From positions 1-64,000 of the forward strand of contig BTVX01000001.1 in the NCBI GenBank assembly GCA_045862995.1: DNA of 64,000 bases, written 5' to 3'. The position numbers and the translations under genes were made by a program. Each line of letters opens with the position of its first letter. Within the stretch, counting starts at the first letter, position 1. Of the stretch, positions 41,514 through 49,696 are shown piece by piece. The stretch is from UBA2387 sp019454665 (lineage in GTDB: Bacteria; Armatimonadota; Fimbriimonadia; Fimbriimonadales; Fimbriimonadaceae). The notes below the pieces were generated by a model. It did no database searches. It had not been told where the DNA came from and saw nothing but the letters and a program-made list of their open reading frames with translations.

Positions 41514-43442
41514 CTAGTCTGGGCTCAACCAATGCGTATCGCCTTGACTGTTCTCGTCCGCTTCGTCGTGTTTGAACATGATGCGGATGCCGTCCAAGAG
41601 GTCGGAAGGGTGGACCCACGCCGCGAGTTCCTCGGCTTTGGCCCGCATTGCCGCGCCGTCGCTGAAGATCGCCTCTGCGCTTGTCCCCTCCGGGAAATGG
41701 TCGTCGGGCAATCGTCGCCACACGCCGCCTCCCGTCGGATGGAAGGGGTGGTTGCCGATAGCCGACTCGTGAGGCGACATGCACTCGAAGTACCCGCTGC
41801 TACCTCCCCATGTCGCATGCACGGCATCGCACCTACGATAGGGCTGCGCTGAACTCCATGCAGCAAGAGTCCACAGTTGCCAAACCGAGCGGTACCCGGC
41901 GAACGACTCGATCGCATCGAGGGTGTACAAAGTCTGATACTCGTCGTGGATTTGGAAAGTCTCGGTCAGGAAGCCGCCCGGCAACGCCTCGGCTCCCGTT
42001 GCAGCCCAGTCTGAAGTCCAAGGGTCAGTGCCGCCGGGTGGGGGAGGAGTGCCTGGGTTATTCAATCTTCGGAAGCGGGCCCGCCGCAGGCCCGATCCCA
42101 GTGAAAACACAGGGTCCGGGTTCCAAACCAGTTCGTGCTCATCGTAAGCCTGAGCCCGCCATGTCCTGATGCGCCCTGCGCGCTTGCCGCTTCCCGTCGT
42201 TGGGATGCTGTGGGCGGTACCATAGGCTGCCGTGTGGTTGATGCCCCGCCGACGCATTACCACGTTGTGCAGCAGTGCGTTGAACACAGCTTCGTAGTTC
42301 TCTTCCATCCATTCCAAGCCCTCGTCTTCGCCGTACCGAAAATACCGCACGGCAGCCAACGCGAACATCCCGGCAGTGGCATCGTTCGAGTCCGCCCTAT
42401 CCGCGCTAATGCTGGTGGCGACGTGGTAGGGATTGGGGTCGCTCTTTGCGCAGAGCGGAAAGTAGGCGACGTCCTCGCGACCCGTTGGTGCAACTGGTAG
42501 CCAATCGCCCATCTCGGTACCAGGGTCCCCGCAGAAGTTCATCGCATGGGCATCCAAGTTTGCTTCCAGATAGCCGCGCCCCGTCTCGGTCTCGGTCAGC
42601 ATCATCGAGCCGAGCATCGAGAAGTATGGCTCGAACTGGAACACCAGATTCGCCCGGTTCTCCAGAATCATGCCGTCGCTGTTGTTGCCTCCTCCTGGGA
42701 ATCCTTCGACCGACCTCTCAGCGACGTTGCTGGCGTTGACGATGGAGTCTTCGATTCTGCCGATGTAATCGCGGGGCGTGTCTATGGCCGCGCACGGGCT
42801 CCAAGTGTGGCGCTGAAGCGGACCGGACACGGCGTAGCTTGTCCCGAAGGTGCCGGACAAGGTCGCCTGAAGCGCGACCAAGTCTCCTACCCCCGGCAAC
42901 CCGGCCGTCGCCGGCACCATCGCTTGGGCGTACGGTATGTCGACGAACTCGCCAGGATGCTCCACGCCGAAGAGCCAGTACTCGATCGCGTGGGCTCCGC
43001 TCAAGGCTTGCCAAGGCGTGGTGGAACCCTCCGTGGAGGGCTGGCTCGTTCCGCTACCTTCCCCGGTACGGACCCAAACCTTCGTCATATCGTCTGCGAG
43101 ACGAACCAGCGATCCCTTGCGATAGTCCCTGCCGGTCACCCAAGGCCGGATGATGGGCGGCATGCCGTTTGGCATCGCGAAGAGGTCGTCTTCGATCAAC
43201 CCATAGAACGGATCGCCCGCCGGATTCGCGAAGCCGGACCCAGGCCAGCCTCCTAGCATCGCGGGATTCACCCAAGGGTCGAGCGAGTTGTAGAAGACGC
43301 AACTGGGCCAGGGCGGAGCCTTTCCCGAGCACTGTGCGATGGACACGAACTCGGGCAGCTCCTCTTGGGGGTCCACGGGTATGCCAAAGGCTTCAAGGTC
43401 CAAAGCTTCCGCGCCTTCTGGGATGGGCTCTTCCGGGTCCAT
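41514..43442 (-). CDS. Large unrecognised protein with two CBM5/12-like modules
   Basis: 642-aa protein with no signal peptide. Two segments look like carbohydrate-binding modules of the chitin-binding (CBM5/12) or phage-fibre type: about residues 109-150 (GRDYRKGSLVRLADDMTKVWV...PWQAL) and about 545-595 (AQPYRRCDAVHATW...GYFECMS...GGVWRRL). The centre has no catalytic motif I recognise. ATG at 43442 with a perfect TATAAT 6 nt upstream. Could be a structural or tail-like protein, or a cell-surface binding protein exported by another route. Confidence 0.7.
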   Translation of the reverse strand: MDPEEPIPEGAEALDLEAFGIPVDPQEELPEFVSIAQCSGKAPPWPSCVFYNSLDPWVNPAMLGGWPGSGFANPAGDPFYGLIEDDLFAMPNGMPPIIRPWVTGRDYRKGSLVRLADDMTKVWVRTGEGSGTSQPSTEGSTTPWQALSGAHAIEYWLFGVEHPGEFVDIPYAQAMVPATAGLPGVGDLVALQATLSGTFGTSYAVSGPLQRHTWSPCAAIDTPRDYIGRIEDSIVNASNVAERSVEGFPGGGNNSDGMILENRANLVFQFEPYFSMLGSMMLTETETGRGYLEANLDAHAMNFCGDPGTEMGDWLPVAPTGREDVAYFPLCAKSDPNPYHVATSISADRADSNDATAGMFALAAVRYFRYGEDEGLEWMEENYEAVFNALLHNVVMRRRGINHTAAYGTAHSIPTTGSGKRAGRIRTWRAQAYDEHELVWNPDPVFSLGSGLRRARFRRLNNPGTPPPPGGTDPWTSDWAATGAEALPGGFLTETFQIHDEYQTLYTLDAIESFAGYRSVWQLWTLAAWSSAQPYRRCDAVHATWGGSSGYFECMSPHESAIGNHPFHPTGGGVWRRLPDDHFPEGTSAEAIFSDGAAMRAKAEELAAWVHPSDLLDGIRIMFKHDEADENSQGDTHWLSPD

Positions 43443-43448
43443 GCGTCC

Positions 43449-43454
43449 ATTATA
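43449..43454 (-). promoter_or_regulatory. -10 element of the 642-aa gene
   Basis: Perfect TATAAT on the minus strand, 6 nt before the ATG at 43442. Confidence 0.6.
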
Positions 43455-43546
43455 GCCACAACGCTTTCGCACGCATTGTTCGCGGCGAAGCGAGAACGGT
43501 CTGACGGGCAGGACCGATTCGCCGTTCTGGACGTGGCCGGGCCCGT

Positions 43547-43569
43547 CAGACCGTGGCACCCCGATTCGG
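43547..43569. repeat. Intergenic repeat copy 4
   Basis: CAGACCGTGGCACCCCGATT-type element, 37 kb from the three copies at 6.3-6.7 kb. Confidence 0.6.
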
Positions 43570-43683
43570 CTCCGGTTTCTTGGCGGCCGTATCTGACGCC
43601 CCTCCAGAAACCTCGCGACCTGCCAATACCTACAGCGTCACTCGAAGTTTCGCCCTTCGAAACCTTGCGAGGAAGCTCTAGGA

Positions 43684-44484
43684 ATGCAGGCCACCAAGAA
43701 CTTTGTCTGTCAGCTCGTCGAAGCCCAAATGACCCGGTATCTCGCCGGCCACCCCCTCTCCGACGAGGCCCTGGCCCAACTCGACCAGCACATCGCCTCG
43801 TGCCCGGAGTGCAAGGCCGTGCTGGAGGCCAAGAAGGACGCGATCCTCGGCGTGCCTGCAGCCCCGACGCCCACCGCCAAGCCCGGCGCCAAGATTCAGC
43901 ACGCCCTGGTGGACGCTCCCGCAGCGATGGCCGTCGCCGCCCCGAAGCCGAAGCCGAACAACCGCCGAGAGGGCAGTACATCAGCCGCCAAGCCCAGGAC
44001 CAAGTGGGCCGTCCAGTGGAAGCCGCTGGCCCTGTCGGTCGCCTTGGCCGTCGTCATGGTCGCCATGAGCCTGGTGGCGCAGAACCCGACGTCCGTCCTC
44101 GGTCCCAAGGCTTCGAGCAAGCTTCCAGAGGCCGCCAAGCCCGCGCCGGTCCCCGTGCCGGCTGCGACCGAGCAGCCCGTTGCCGAAGGACCGATCGAAC
44201 CCGCTCCCGAGCCCGGCTCGCCCGAGTTCGTAGGCCCAGACGCTCCGGCCGCCGGGTCGCCGACCTTTGACACGCTGGCCGAGTACGAGGCTTCGCTGGA
44301 GCCCGCGAGCCCGCCTCCGGCCGAGCCCGAGGCCGAGCCCGTTGCCCCGGTTGCGGCGAAGCCGAAACCGACGCCCAAGCGCACGGTCCGACGGACACCG
44401 GTCCGCAGACCGGCCCCGCAACCCCAGAATTCGCGCCCGACCATCCGCGTCTACGACGCCCAGGGCCGCCCGATCGCACGATGA
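43684..44484 (+). CDS. zf-HC2 anti-sigma-like membrane protein
   Basis: 266-aa protein. Residues 1-60 carry a zinc-binding anti-sigma (ZAS/zf-HC2) motif: Cys9, then HIASCPEC. One transmembrane helix lies at about residues 112-130 (LALSVALAVVMVAMSLVAQ), followed by a long Pro/Ala/Glu-rich periplasmic tail ending in TIRVYDAQGRPIAR. Such proteins usually hold an ECF sigma factor, but none is adjacent. GAGGAA ribosome binding site. Overlaps the STN-domain gene by 4 bp. Confidence 0.8.
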   Translation: MQATKNFVCQLVEAQMTRYLAGHPLSDEALAQLDQHIASCPECKAVLEAKKDAILGVPAAPTPTAKPGAKIQHALVDAPAAMAVAAPKPKPNNRREGSTSAAKPRTKWAVQWKPLALSVALAVVMVAMSLVAQNPTSVLGPKASSKLPEAAKPAPVPVPAATEQPVAEGPIEPAPEPGSPEFVGPDAPAAGSPTFDTLAEYEASLEPASPPPAEPEAEPVAPVAAKPKPTPKRTVRRTPVRRPAPQPQNSRPTIRVYDAQGRPIAR

Positions 44485-45179
44485 GAACCGCCATGAAGAC
44501 CCTTCGATTGATTGCCGCCGCCGCCTCTCTCGCCGTCCTCGCCTGTGCCTTTGCGCAGGAGGAAGTCCAGACCTCGACCACCGGGACCGTGACGATCTCG
44601 AGCAAGGGATCGGACATGCGCTCGGTGCTGCACGACCTTTTCGCGCAGAGCAAGCGCAACTACGTTCTCGAGGACGAAGTCCGCAAGATGCTGTACCTCA
44701 ACCTGAACGAGGTCGAGTTCGACGAGGCGTTCGCCACGATTCTCAAGCTGACCGAGATGGACTACGAGGTCCAGAACGGGATCTACTACATCCGGCGCGC
44801 GGGTAAGAAGGCCACTCCGACGGTCGAGCCGCCCAAGGCCGACCCCAAGCCTGAGATCAAGCCGCCCGCCAAGCCGAGCGGCAAATTGCCCGAGTCGGCA
44901 CTCGCCAAGCAGGTCACCACTCGCTACCAGATGAAAGACATGCGCGAGGTGTTCGCATCCCTCTCGCAACAGACCGGTGTGCCGATCGAGGTGGACATCA
45001 GCGTGCCGCTTTACAAGATTGACGCTTTCCTGATCAAGACGTCGCTGAAGTACGCCCTGGACCACATCTGCGCCGCCGCAGACCTGACGTACACGCTGAC
45101 CAACGAGATGAGCATCCGCATCGCGGCCAAGAACGCTGCGCCGACCGGATCGCCGATCAAGGTTTACACGGGCTCCTGA
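44481..45179 (+). CDS. Exported protein with two STN (secretin N-domain-like) repeats
   Basis: 232-aa secreted protein (signal to about residue 26, LAVLACAFAQ). Two STN-like units: about 38-108 (GSDMRSVLHDLFAQSKRNYV...NGIYYIRR) and about 150-220 (MKDMREVFASLSQQTGVPI...SIRIA), joined by a Pro/Lys linker. Such domains occur in secretins and TonB-dependent receptors, but no pore domain follows. Coupled to the zf-HC2 gene by ATGA overlap; it may feed a periplasmic signal to it. Confidence 0.78.
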   Translation: MRTAMKTLRLIAAAASLAVLACAFAQEEVQTSTTGTVTISSKGSDMRSVLHDLFAQSKRNYVLEDEVRKMLYLNLNEVEFDEAFATILKLTEMDYEVQNGIYYIRRAGKKATPTVEPPKADPKPEIKPPAKPSGKLPESALAKQVTTRYQMKDMREVFASLSQQTGVPIEVDISVPLYKIDAFLIKTSLKYALDHICAAADLTYTLTNEMSIRIAAKNAAPTGSPIKVYTGS

Positions 45180-45205
45180 GTCCGAGCTTCATAGGCACCT
45201 CCTTA

Positions 45206-45233
45206 GGCGGCCCCTTTTGAGCGGGGGGCCGCC
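45206..45233. terminator. Bidirectional hairpin terminator
   Basis: GGCGGCCCC (45206-45214) pairs with GGGGCCGCC (45225-45233), 10-nt loop. It sits between the STN gene and convergent aroC. Confidence 0.75.
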
Positions 45234-45244
45234 CTTCGCTTTGC

Positions 45245-46333
45245 TCAGCGCCCGGTGAGCGCCCGGTGCCGCAGGGCGTGATCCACCAGCGTCAGGGCCA
45301 CCATGGCTTCCACCATCGGCACGGCCCTCGGAAGGACGCAGGGGTCGTGCCTGCCGCGCCCCTGGATGGTGGTCGGTTCGAATCGCGTGGTCACGGTCTC
45401 CTGCTCGCGCATGATCGTGGCCGTGGGCTTGAACGCCGCGCGAAGGACGATGGTCTCGCCGTTGGCGATGCCGCCTTGAATGCCGCCGCTGAGGTTCGTT
45501 CGAGTTCGGGCGGGCCGGGGCTGGTCGCCCGGAAAGAACGCGTCGTTGTGCTGCGAGCCGGTGAGGTCCGTGCCGCCGAAGCCGCTGCCGATTTCGACGC
45601 CTTTGCACGCGGGCAGCGAGAGCAACGCCTTGCCCAGATCGGCTTCCAATTTGTCGAACACGGGCTCGCCCCAGCCGGGAAGGCAGCCCCGCGCCGCACA
45701 CCCGACGATGCCGCCGATGCTGTCGCCCGCCTTGCGGACTTCCTCGATCCGAGCGATCATCGCCTCGGCAACGGGGCCATCGGGACAGCGGACGATGTTC
45801 GACTCGACCTGCTCCAGCGTGACCGTTTCGGGGTCCACTTCGGCCCATAGGTCGTGGACCTTGAGCACGTAGCCGACGATCTCGACTCCCCAAAGGTCGC
45901 CGAGGACCCGTTTGGCGATCGCGCCCGCCGCCACGCGCCCGACGGTCTCGCGCGCAGACGCCCGCCCGCCGCCCGCAACGGCTCTTATGCCGTACTTGGC
46001 GTCGTAGGTGTAGTCGGCGTGGCTGGGCCGGTACTTCTCGCGCATGGCGTCGTAGTCGCGGGAGCGCTGATCTTCGTTGGCGACCAGCATGGCGATGGGT
46101 GTGCCCAGGCTCAACCCGTCTTCGACCCCGCTGAGGATGCGGACGGTGTCCGATTCCTTTCGCTGCGTGACGATGGCGCTCTGACCGGGCTTGCGCCTGT
46201 CGAGTTCGCGTTGGATCTCCTCGACCACCACCGGGATGCGCGGCGGACACCCATCCACCACCACGCCCACAGCGCCGCCGTGGCTTTCGCCGAACGTGTG
46301 GATGCGGAACAGGTGGCCGAACGTGCTGCCCAT
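45245..46333 (-). CDS. aroC: Chorismate synthase
   Basis: 362-aa FMN-dependent enzyme making chorismate from EPSP, the last common step to aromatic amino acids. Diagnostic segments are MGSTFGHLFRIHTFGESHG, the RPSHADYTYDAKYG flavin/substrate loop, GGGRASARET and SGGIQGGIANGE. Full length. ATG at 46333 chosen; the longer upstream frame is a shadow of gnd. It lies 20 bp downstream of the 6-phosphogluconate dehydrogenase gene. No other aro genes nearby. Confidence 0.97.
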   Translation of the reverse strand: MGSTFGHLFRIHTFGESHGGAVGVVVDGCPPRIPVVVEEIQRELDRRKPGQSAIVTQRKESDTVRILSGVEDGLSLGTPIAMLVANEDQRSRDYDAMREKYRPSHADYTYDAKYGIRAVAGGGRASARETVGRVAAGAIAKRVLGDLWGVEIVGYVLKVHDLWAEVDPETVTLEQVESNIVRCPDGPVAEAMIARIEEVRKAGDSIGGIVGCAARGCLPGWGEPVFDKLEADLGKALLSLPACKGVEIGSGFGGTDLTGSQHNDAFFPGDQPRPARTRTNLSGGIQGGIANGETIVLRAAFKPTATIMREQETVTTRFEPTTIQGRGRHDPCVLPRAVPMVEAMVALTLVDHALRHRALTGR

Positions 46334-46353
46334 GCGGATGTCAGGATACCGAT

Positions 46354-47289
46354 TCAGCCCAGCTTGGACGTGCGGCGCTCGGCGGCGATGCCTTCGTGCG
46401 GTCCGTACGGATGCCCGCCGAAGCCGTGGCGCATCATGGCCACCGCTCGAGCCCACACCCTCTGGTCGTCGCGCGAGGCGAACAACTGCATGACCGACTG
46501 CGCGATCACGGGGATGGGGGCCTCCAAGCGCATGGCGTCCTCGACCAGCCAGTTCACCTCGCCCGTGTCTTCGACGTAGCCGGGGACGTCCTCGATGCGG
46601 GGCTTGCCCTGGTAGGCGTCGCGCAGCAGGTCCACCAGCCAACTGCGGATGACCGAGCCGTTGCTCCAGCACTGGAGCACGTCGGCCACGGGCAGGTCTT
46701 CGGGGTACTTGTCGAGGAGTTCGATCCCTTCGCCAATGGCTTGGAGCATGCCGAACTCGATGCCGTTGTGGACCAGCTTGACGAAGTGGCCGGCCCCAGG
46801 CCCGCCCGCGTGCACGTAGCCGCCGGGGACGGCCAAATCGCGCAGGATAGGCTCGACCTCGGCCACCGCCGACGGATCGCCGCCTACCATGAAGCACGCG
46901 CCCGTCTTCGCGCCGATCACGCCTCCGCTGGTGCCTAGGTCAAGGAACCGTAGGCCCCGTTCGCGCATGCGTGCTTCGCGGGCGATCGAATCGCGCCAGT
47001 ACGAGTTGCCGCCGTCGAGCACGATGTCGCCCGGTTCGAGCACCTCGGCCAGCTTGGCCAACTCGTCGTCAATGGCCGCCCCGGCATGGATGTAAAGGAA
47101 CACGATCCGGGGCGTTGGCAGGTTCGCGGCCAGCGACGCGTGGTCGGTCGCCTCGATCAGCCCCGCTTGAAGCAACTCCTGGGATGCCCCAGCGACGTCC
47201 AACCCCGCGACACGGTAGCCCTTGGCCAGCGCTTGGGAAGCCAGGCCACCGCCGATGCGGCCGAGGCCGATGACGCCGAACGTCCTCAA
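46354..47289 (-). CDS. gnd: 6-phosphogluconate dehydrogenase, decarboxylating (short form)
   Basis: 311-aa NAD(P)-dependent enzyme converting 6-phosphogluconate to ribulose 5-phosphate and CO2. Rossmann motif IGLGRIGGGLA; VLDGGNSYWRDS; FLDLGTSGGVIGA; and catalytic HFVKLVHNGIEFGM are all canonical. The short length is typical of the YqeC/GntZ-like single-repeat form rather than the about 470-aa enzyme. Overlaps the upstream serine hydrolase gene by 4 bp. Confidence 0.95.
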   Translation of the reverse strand: MRTFGVIGLGRIGGGLASQALAKGYRVAGLDVAGASQELLQAGLIEATDHASLAANLPTPRIVFLYIHAGAAIDDELAKLAEVLEPGDIVLDGGNSYWRDSIAREARMRERGLRFLDLGTSGGVIGAKTGACFMVGGDPSAVAEVEPILRDLAVPGGYVHAGGPGAGHFVKLVHNGIEFGMLQAIGEGIELLDKYPEDLPVADVLQCWSNGSVIRSWLVDLLRDAYQGKPRIEDVPGYVEDTGEVNWLVEDAMRLEAPIPVIAQSVMQLFASRDDQRVWARAVAMMRHGFGGHPYGPHEGIAAERRTSKLG

Positions 47290-48317
47290 AGCGCCCCCCG
47301 CTTGGCGAGCCCGAGGATCTCGAGCGCGATCTTGGAACCGATGTTGAGTTCGCCCGCGTTGGTCAGGACCACGACGCTCAGGCGGCGCGCCGGAAGGTGG
47401 CGGATCGAAGAGGAGAACCCCGAGGTCGAGCCGCCGTGGCCGATCAGTTTCTCACCCTCGAACTCGTCCACGCCGAACCCGTAGCCATACTGCGCCTTGG
47501 AATTGTCGTTCAGTGTGAAGGGCGTCCACGCCAGTTCCCACGAGGCAGGCGACAGCACCCCGGGACGCCCCAACTGCGCGGCCCAGGACGCCATGTCGAG
47601 GATGGTGGCCGTCATCGCCCCCGCGGAGAAGATGTCGGTGAGGTCGCTGTCGCGGTTCTTGAGGACGCCGTCCTCCACTTCGTAGCCCGAGGCCCGATTC
47701 GGGATGACCTCGAAGAGGTCGCGGGTACCGGCCCGCCTCATGCCGAGGGGCACCCAGACGTTCTCGCGGAGGTACTCCCAAAACGGCTTGCCCGAGGCGT
47801 TCGCGACGATGTGGCCCAGCAGGTTGTATCCCGTGTTCGAGTAGGCGTACTTGGCGCCCGGCTCGAACTGGAGCTTCAGGTCGGCCGCCTTGGCGATGAA
47901 CTGCTGCTGGGTGAGCTTCTTGGTCGCCTCGTAGCCATCGAGCCCGGTGTAGTTTTGGATGCCCGACGTGTGCGAGAGCAGGTGCTTGATCGCGATGGGC
48001 TTCCACGTGGCGGGGGCGCGCGGCAGGAACTTGGTGATCGAGTCGTCGAGGCTCAACTTCCCTGCTTCGGCCAGACGGAGGATGCAGGCGGCAGTGAACT
48101 GCTTGGTGACCGATCCGACCTCGAACACGGTGTCGGGATGCACTTTGACCCCGTGCTCGATGTTGGCGAGGCCGTAGCATCCCGTTCGAACGGTCTTGCC
48201 CTCGTGGACGATGGCGAACGCCAGCCCTTGGATGCGGCGTTCGGCCATGACCCGGGCGACGGCCTCGTCAATCGCATCGGGAGGCATGAGACAGGTGGCC
48301 AGCAACGTGGACAACAC
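47286..48317 (-). CDS. Class C beta-lactamase-like serine hydrolase
   Basis: 343-aa penicillin-binding-protein-like hydrolase. Ser/Lys dyad in VGSVTKQFTA; Tyr-x-Asn in KYAYSNTGYN; third motif HGG in LIGHGGSTSG. N-terminal hydrophobic stretch (LSTLLATCL) suggests export. Family members include esterases, D-aminopeptidases and lactamases; substrate unknown. GTG at 48317 with TAAACT 6 nt upstream. A second member lies at 54822-55874. Confidence 0.9.
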   Translation of the reverse strand: MLSTLLATCLMPPDAIDEAVARVMAERRIQGLAFAIVHEGKTVRTGCYGLANIEHGVKVHPDTVFEVGSVTKQFTAACILRLAEAGKLSLDDSITKFLPRAPATWKPIAIKHLLSHTSGIQNYTGLDGYEATKKLTQQQFIAKAADLKLQFEPGAKYAYSNTGYNLLGHIVANASGKPFWEYLRENVWVPLGMRRAGTRDLFEVIPNRASGYEVEDGVLKNRDSDLTDIFSAGAMTATILDMASWAAQLGRPGVLSPASWELAWTPFTLNDNSKAQYGYGFGVDEFEGEKLIGHGGSTSGFSSSIRHLPARRLSVVVLTNAGELNIGSKIALEILGLAKRGAL

Positions 48318-48323
48318 GCCGGG

Positions 48324-48329
48324 AGTTTA
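48324..48329 (-). promoter_or_regulatory. -10 element of serine hydrolase-gnd-aroC unit
   Basis: TAAACT on the minus strand, 6 nt before the GTG at 48317. Confidence 0.45.
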
Positions 48330-48331
48330 GC

Positions 48332-49621
48332 TCAGGCGTCCGCGTACTCGCCCTGGGCGAACTCGTCGGCGGGGTCCATGCCGATCACCTTTGCGGCGTC
48401 CTTGCCGGCAAAGGCGGCGACCGTCGCCCGGGCGGCGGCCATCGGCATGTCGGTTCCGACGATCTCGGCGGCTTCGACCGGAATCTCGCGGCCGAACGAC
48501 CGAAGCAGACCTGTGACGCGGACCACCCACTCGCCACCGGGCGCGCCTTCCAGCGAGATGCGATCCAGCACGCACTGCACCCCCGACATCAGCCCTTCCA
48601 GAGCTTTGAGCGTGGCCAGACACACCGACTCGATGCTCACGCGTCCTCCTTGACGGTGAACCCCCGTGGAGACGGCGCACAGTTGGACCGCGGCGGGCGA
48701 GAACGGCGCGCTCTCGTCCACCGAGACGGCCACGATGCCGATCGAGTTGCCCTCGACCGTCGTCGTGGATTCGGCATCGGTGAGGTGGGTCGCCACGCTG
48801 AGTTGCTTCTGCGTCTTGAGCGACTGGCAGTGCTTGGAGGCCAAGTTGATCAGGGCATCGAGGGTCGCCTCGTAGTGGACGTTGTCGCGCTCCTTCGAGC
48901 GTTTGCCGCCCCAAGTGCCGACGCTGATCGTCACGGGCTCGTCGAACTCGCCCGCCAGGCTGTCGGCGACGGATCGCTCGACGTGCTTGGCGAAGGCCAG
49001 CGCCATGTCCCGGCTTCGCAGCGTGCCGATGGCGAATTCGTCGCCACCGTAACGCACCAGGATGTCGCGCTCGGGGTTGATGAGATCGCGGAGTTCCTGG
49101 GCCACGCGCTTGAGCACGCGGTCGCCGGTGACGTGGCCGAGCTTCTTGTTGAACTTGCCAAACCCGTCGAGGTCAATGAAGACGATGCTGATCTCGTGGC
49201 CCCTCTTGAGCTGGCTGACGCCCCAACTGCGAAGCGTGTCGCTCCAACTGAGCTCGGTCAGGGGGTCCCACGACCGGCCCATTTCCTGCAAGAGGAGTGC
49301 GGACGTGACGAACCCGTAGAACTTCTCGTCCGAGGCGACGGGGATGGCGTCGAGGTTCTTCTCGATGAACATCCTGCTGGCTTCGCGCACGGGTGTGTCG
49401 GGCGGCATCGTGGTCGGCTCCCCGTTCATGTAGCGGAACACAGGCGAATCGTCCGGCGCCTCGGCGACGTTGTCCAGCCCGATCACGCCCACCAGGCGAT
49501 CGCCCTCGACCACGCCGATGCGCCTGAGGCCCTTGTCCCGCATGGTTTCGCGGGCCGTCCTCACGCGATCTCGCGGAGTGACACACGCATATACCAGTTC
49601 TAGATCAATGACGGGATGCAC
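48332..49621 (-). CDS. CBS-pair GGDEF protein (diguanylate cyclase)
   Basis: 429-aa cytoplasmic signalling protein. Residues 1-115 are a tandem CBS pair (RIGVVEGDRLVGVIG, ASRMFIEKNLDAIPVASDEKFYGFV). Residues 130-260 are a GGDEF domain with intact RYGGDEFAIG active site, so it should make cyclic-di-GMP. No RxxD inhibitory site is visible at the usual place. The C-terminal 160 residues are unrecognised. CBS ligands (adenine nucleotides or metals) may control activity. GTG at 49621 opens the frame, but it overlaps a TACAGT hexamer, so the true start could be a little further in. Confidence 0.9.
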   Translation of the reverse strand: MHPVIDLELVYACVTPRDRVRTARETMRDKGLRRIGVVEGDRLVGVIGLDNVAEAPDDSPVFRYMNGEPTTMPPDTPVREASRMFIEKNLDAIPVASDEKFYGFVTSALLLQEMGRSWDPLTELSWSDTLRSWGVSQLKRGHEISIVFIDLDGFGKFNKKLGHVTGDRVLKRVAQELRDLINPERDILVRYGGDEFAIGTLRSRDMALAFAKHVERSVADSLAGEFDEPVTISVGTWGGKRSKERDNVHYEATLDALINLASKHCQSLKTQKQLSVATHLTDAESTTTVEGNSIGIVAVSVDESAPFSPAAVQLCAVSTGVHRQGGRVSIESVCLATLKALEGLMSGVQCVLDRISLEGAPGGEWVVRVTGLLRSFGREIPVEAAEIVGTDMPMAAARATVAAFAGKDAAKVIGMDPADEFAQGEYADA

Positions 49622-49696
49622 TGTACTTGTCTATTCAGCACCCGGTTGAAAAACCGTAACTGGCACTCTTGACAGGTTTCTCCTACCGGGGTCCGA

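Larger units (their letters stand above)
43443..43683. other. Intergenic region with repeat copy 4
   Basis: Divergent intergenic region. Holds the TATAAT promoter at 43449-43454, one CAGACCGTGGCACCCCGATT element at 43547-43569, and a small GTTTCG/CGAAAC hairpin at 43647-43663 just before the zf-HC2 gene. Confidence 0.6.

Noticed and set aside
45365..45380. tRNA T-loop-like GGTTCGAATC
   Set aside because: It falls inside aroC coding sequence and has no surrounding cloverleaf.
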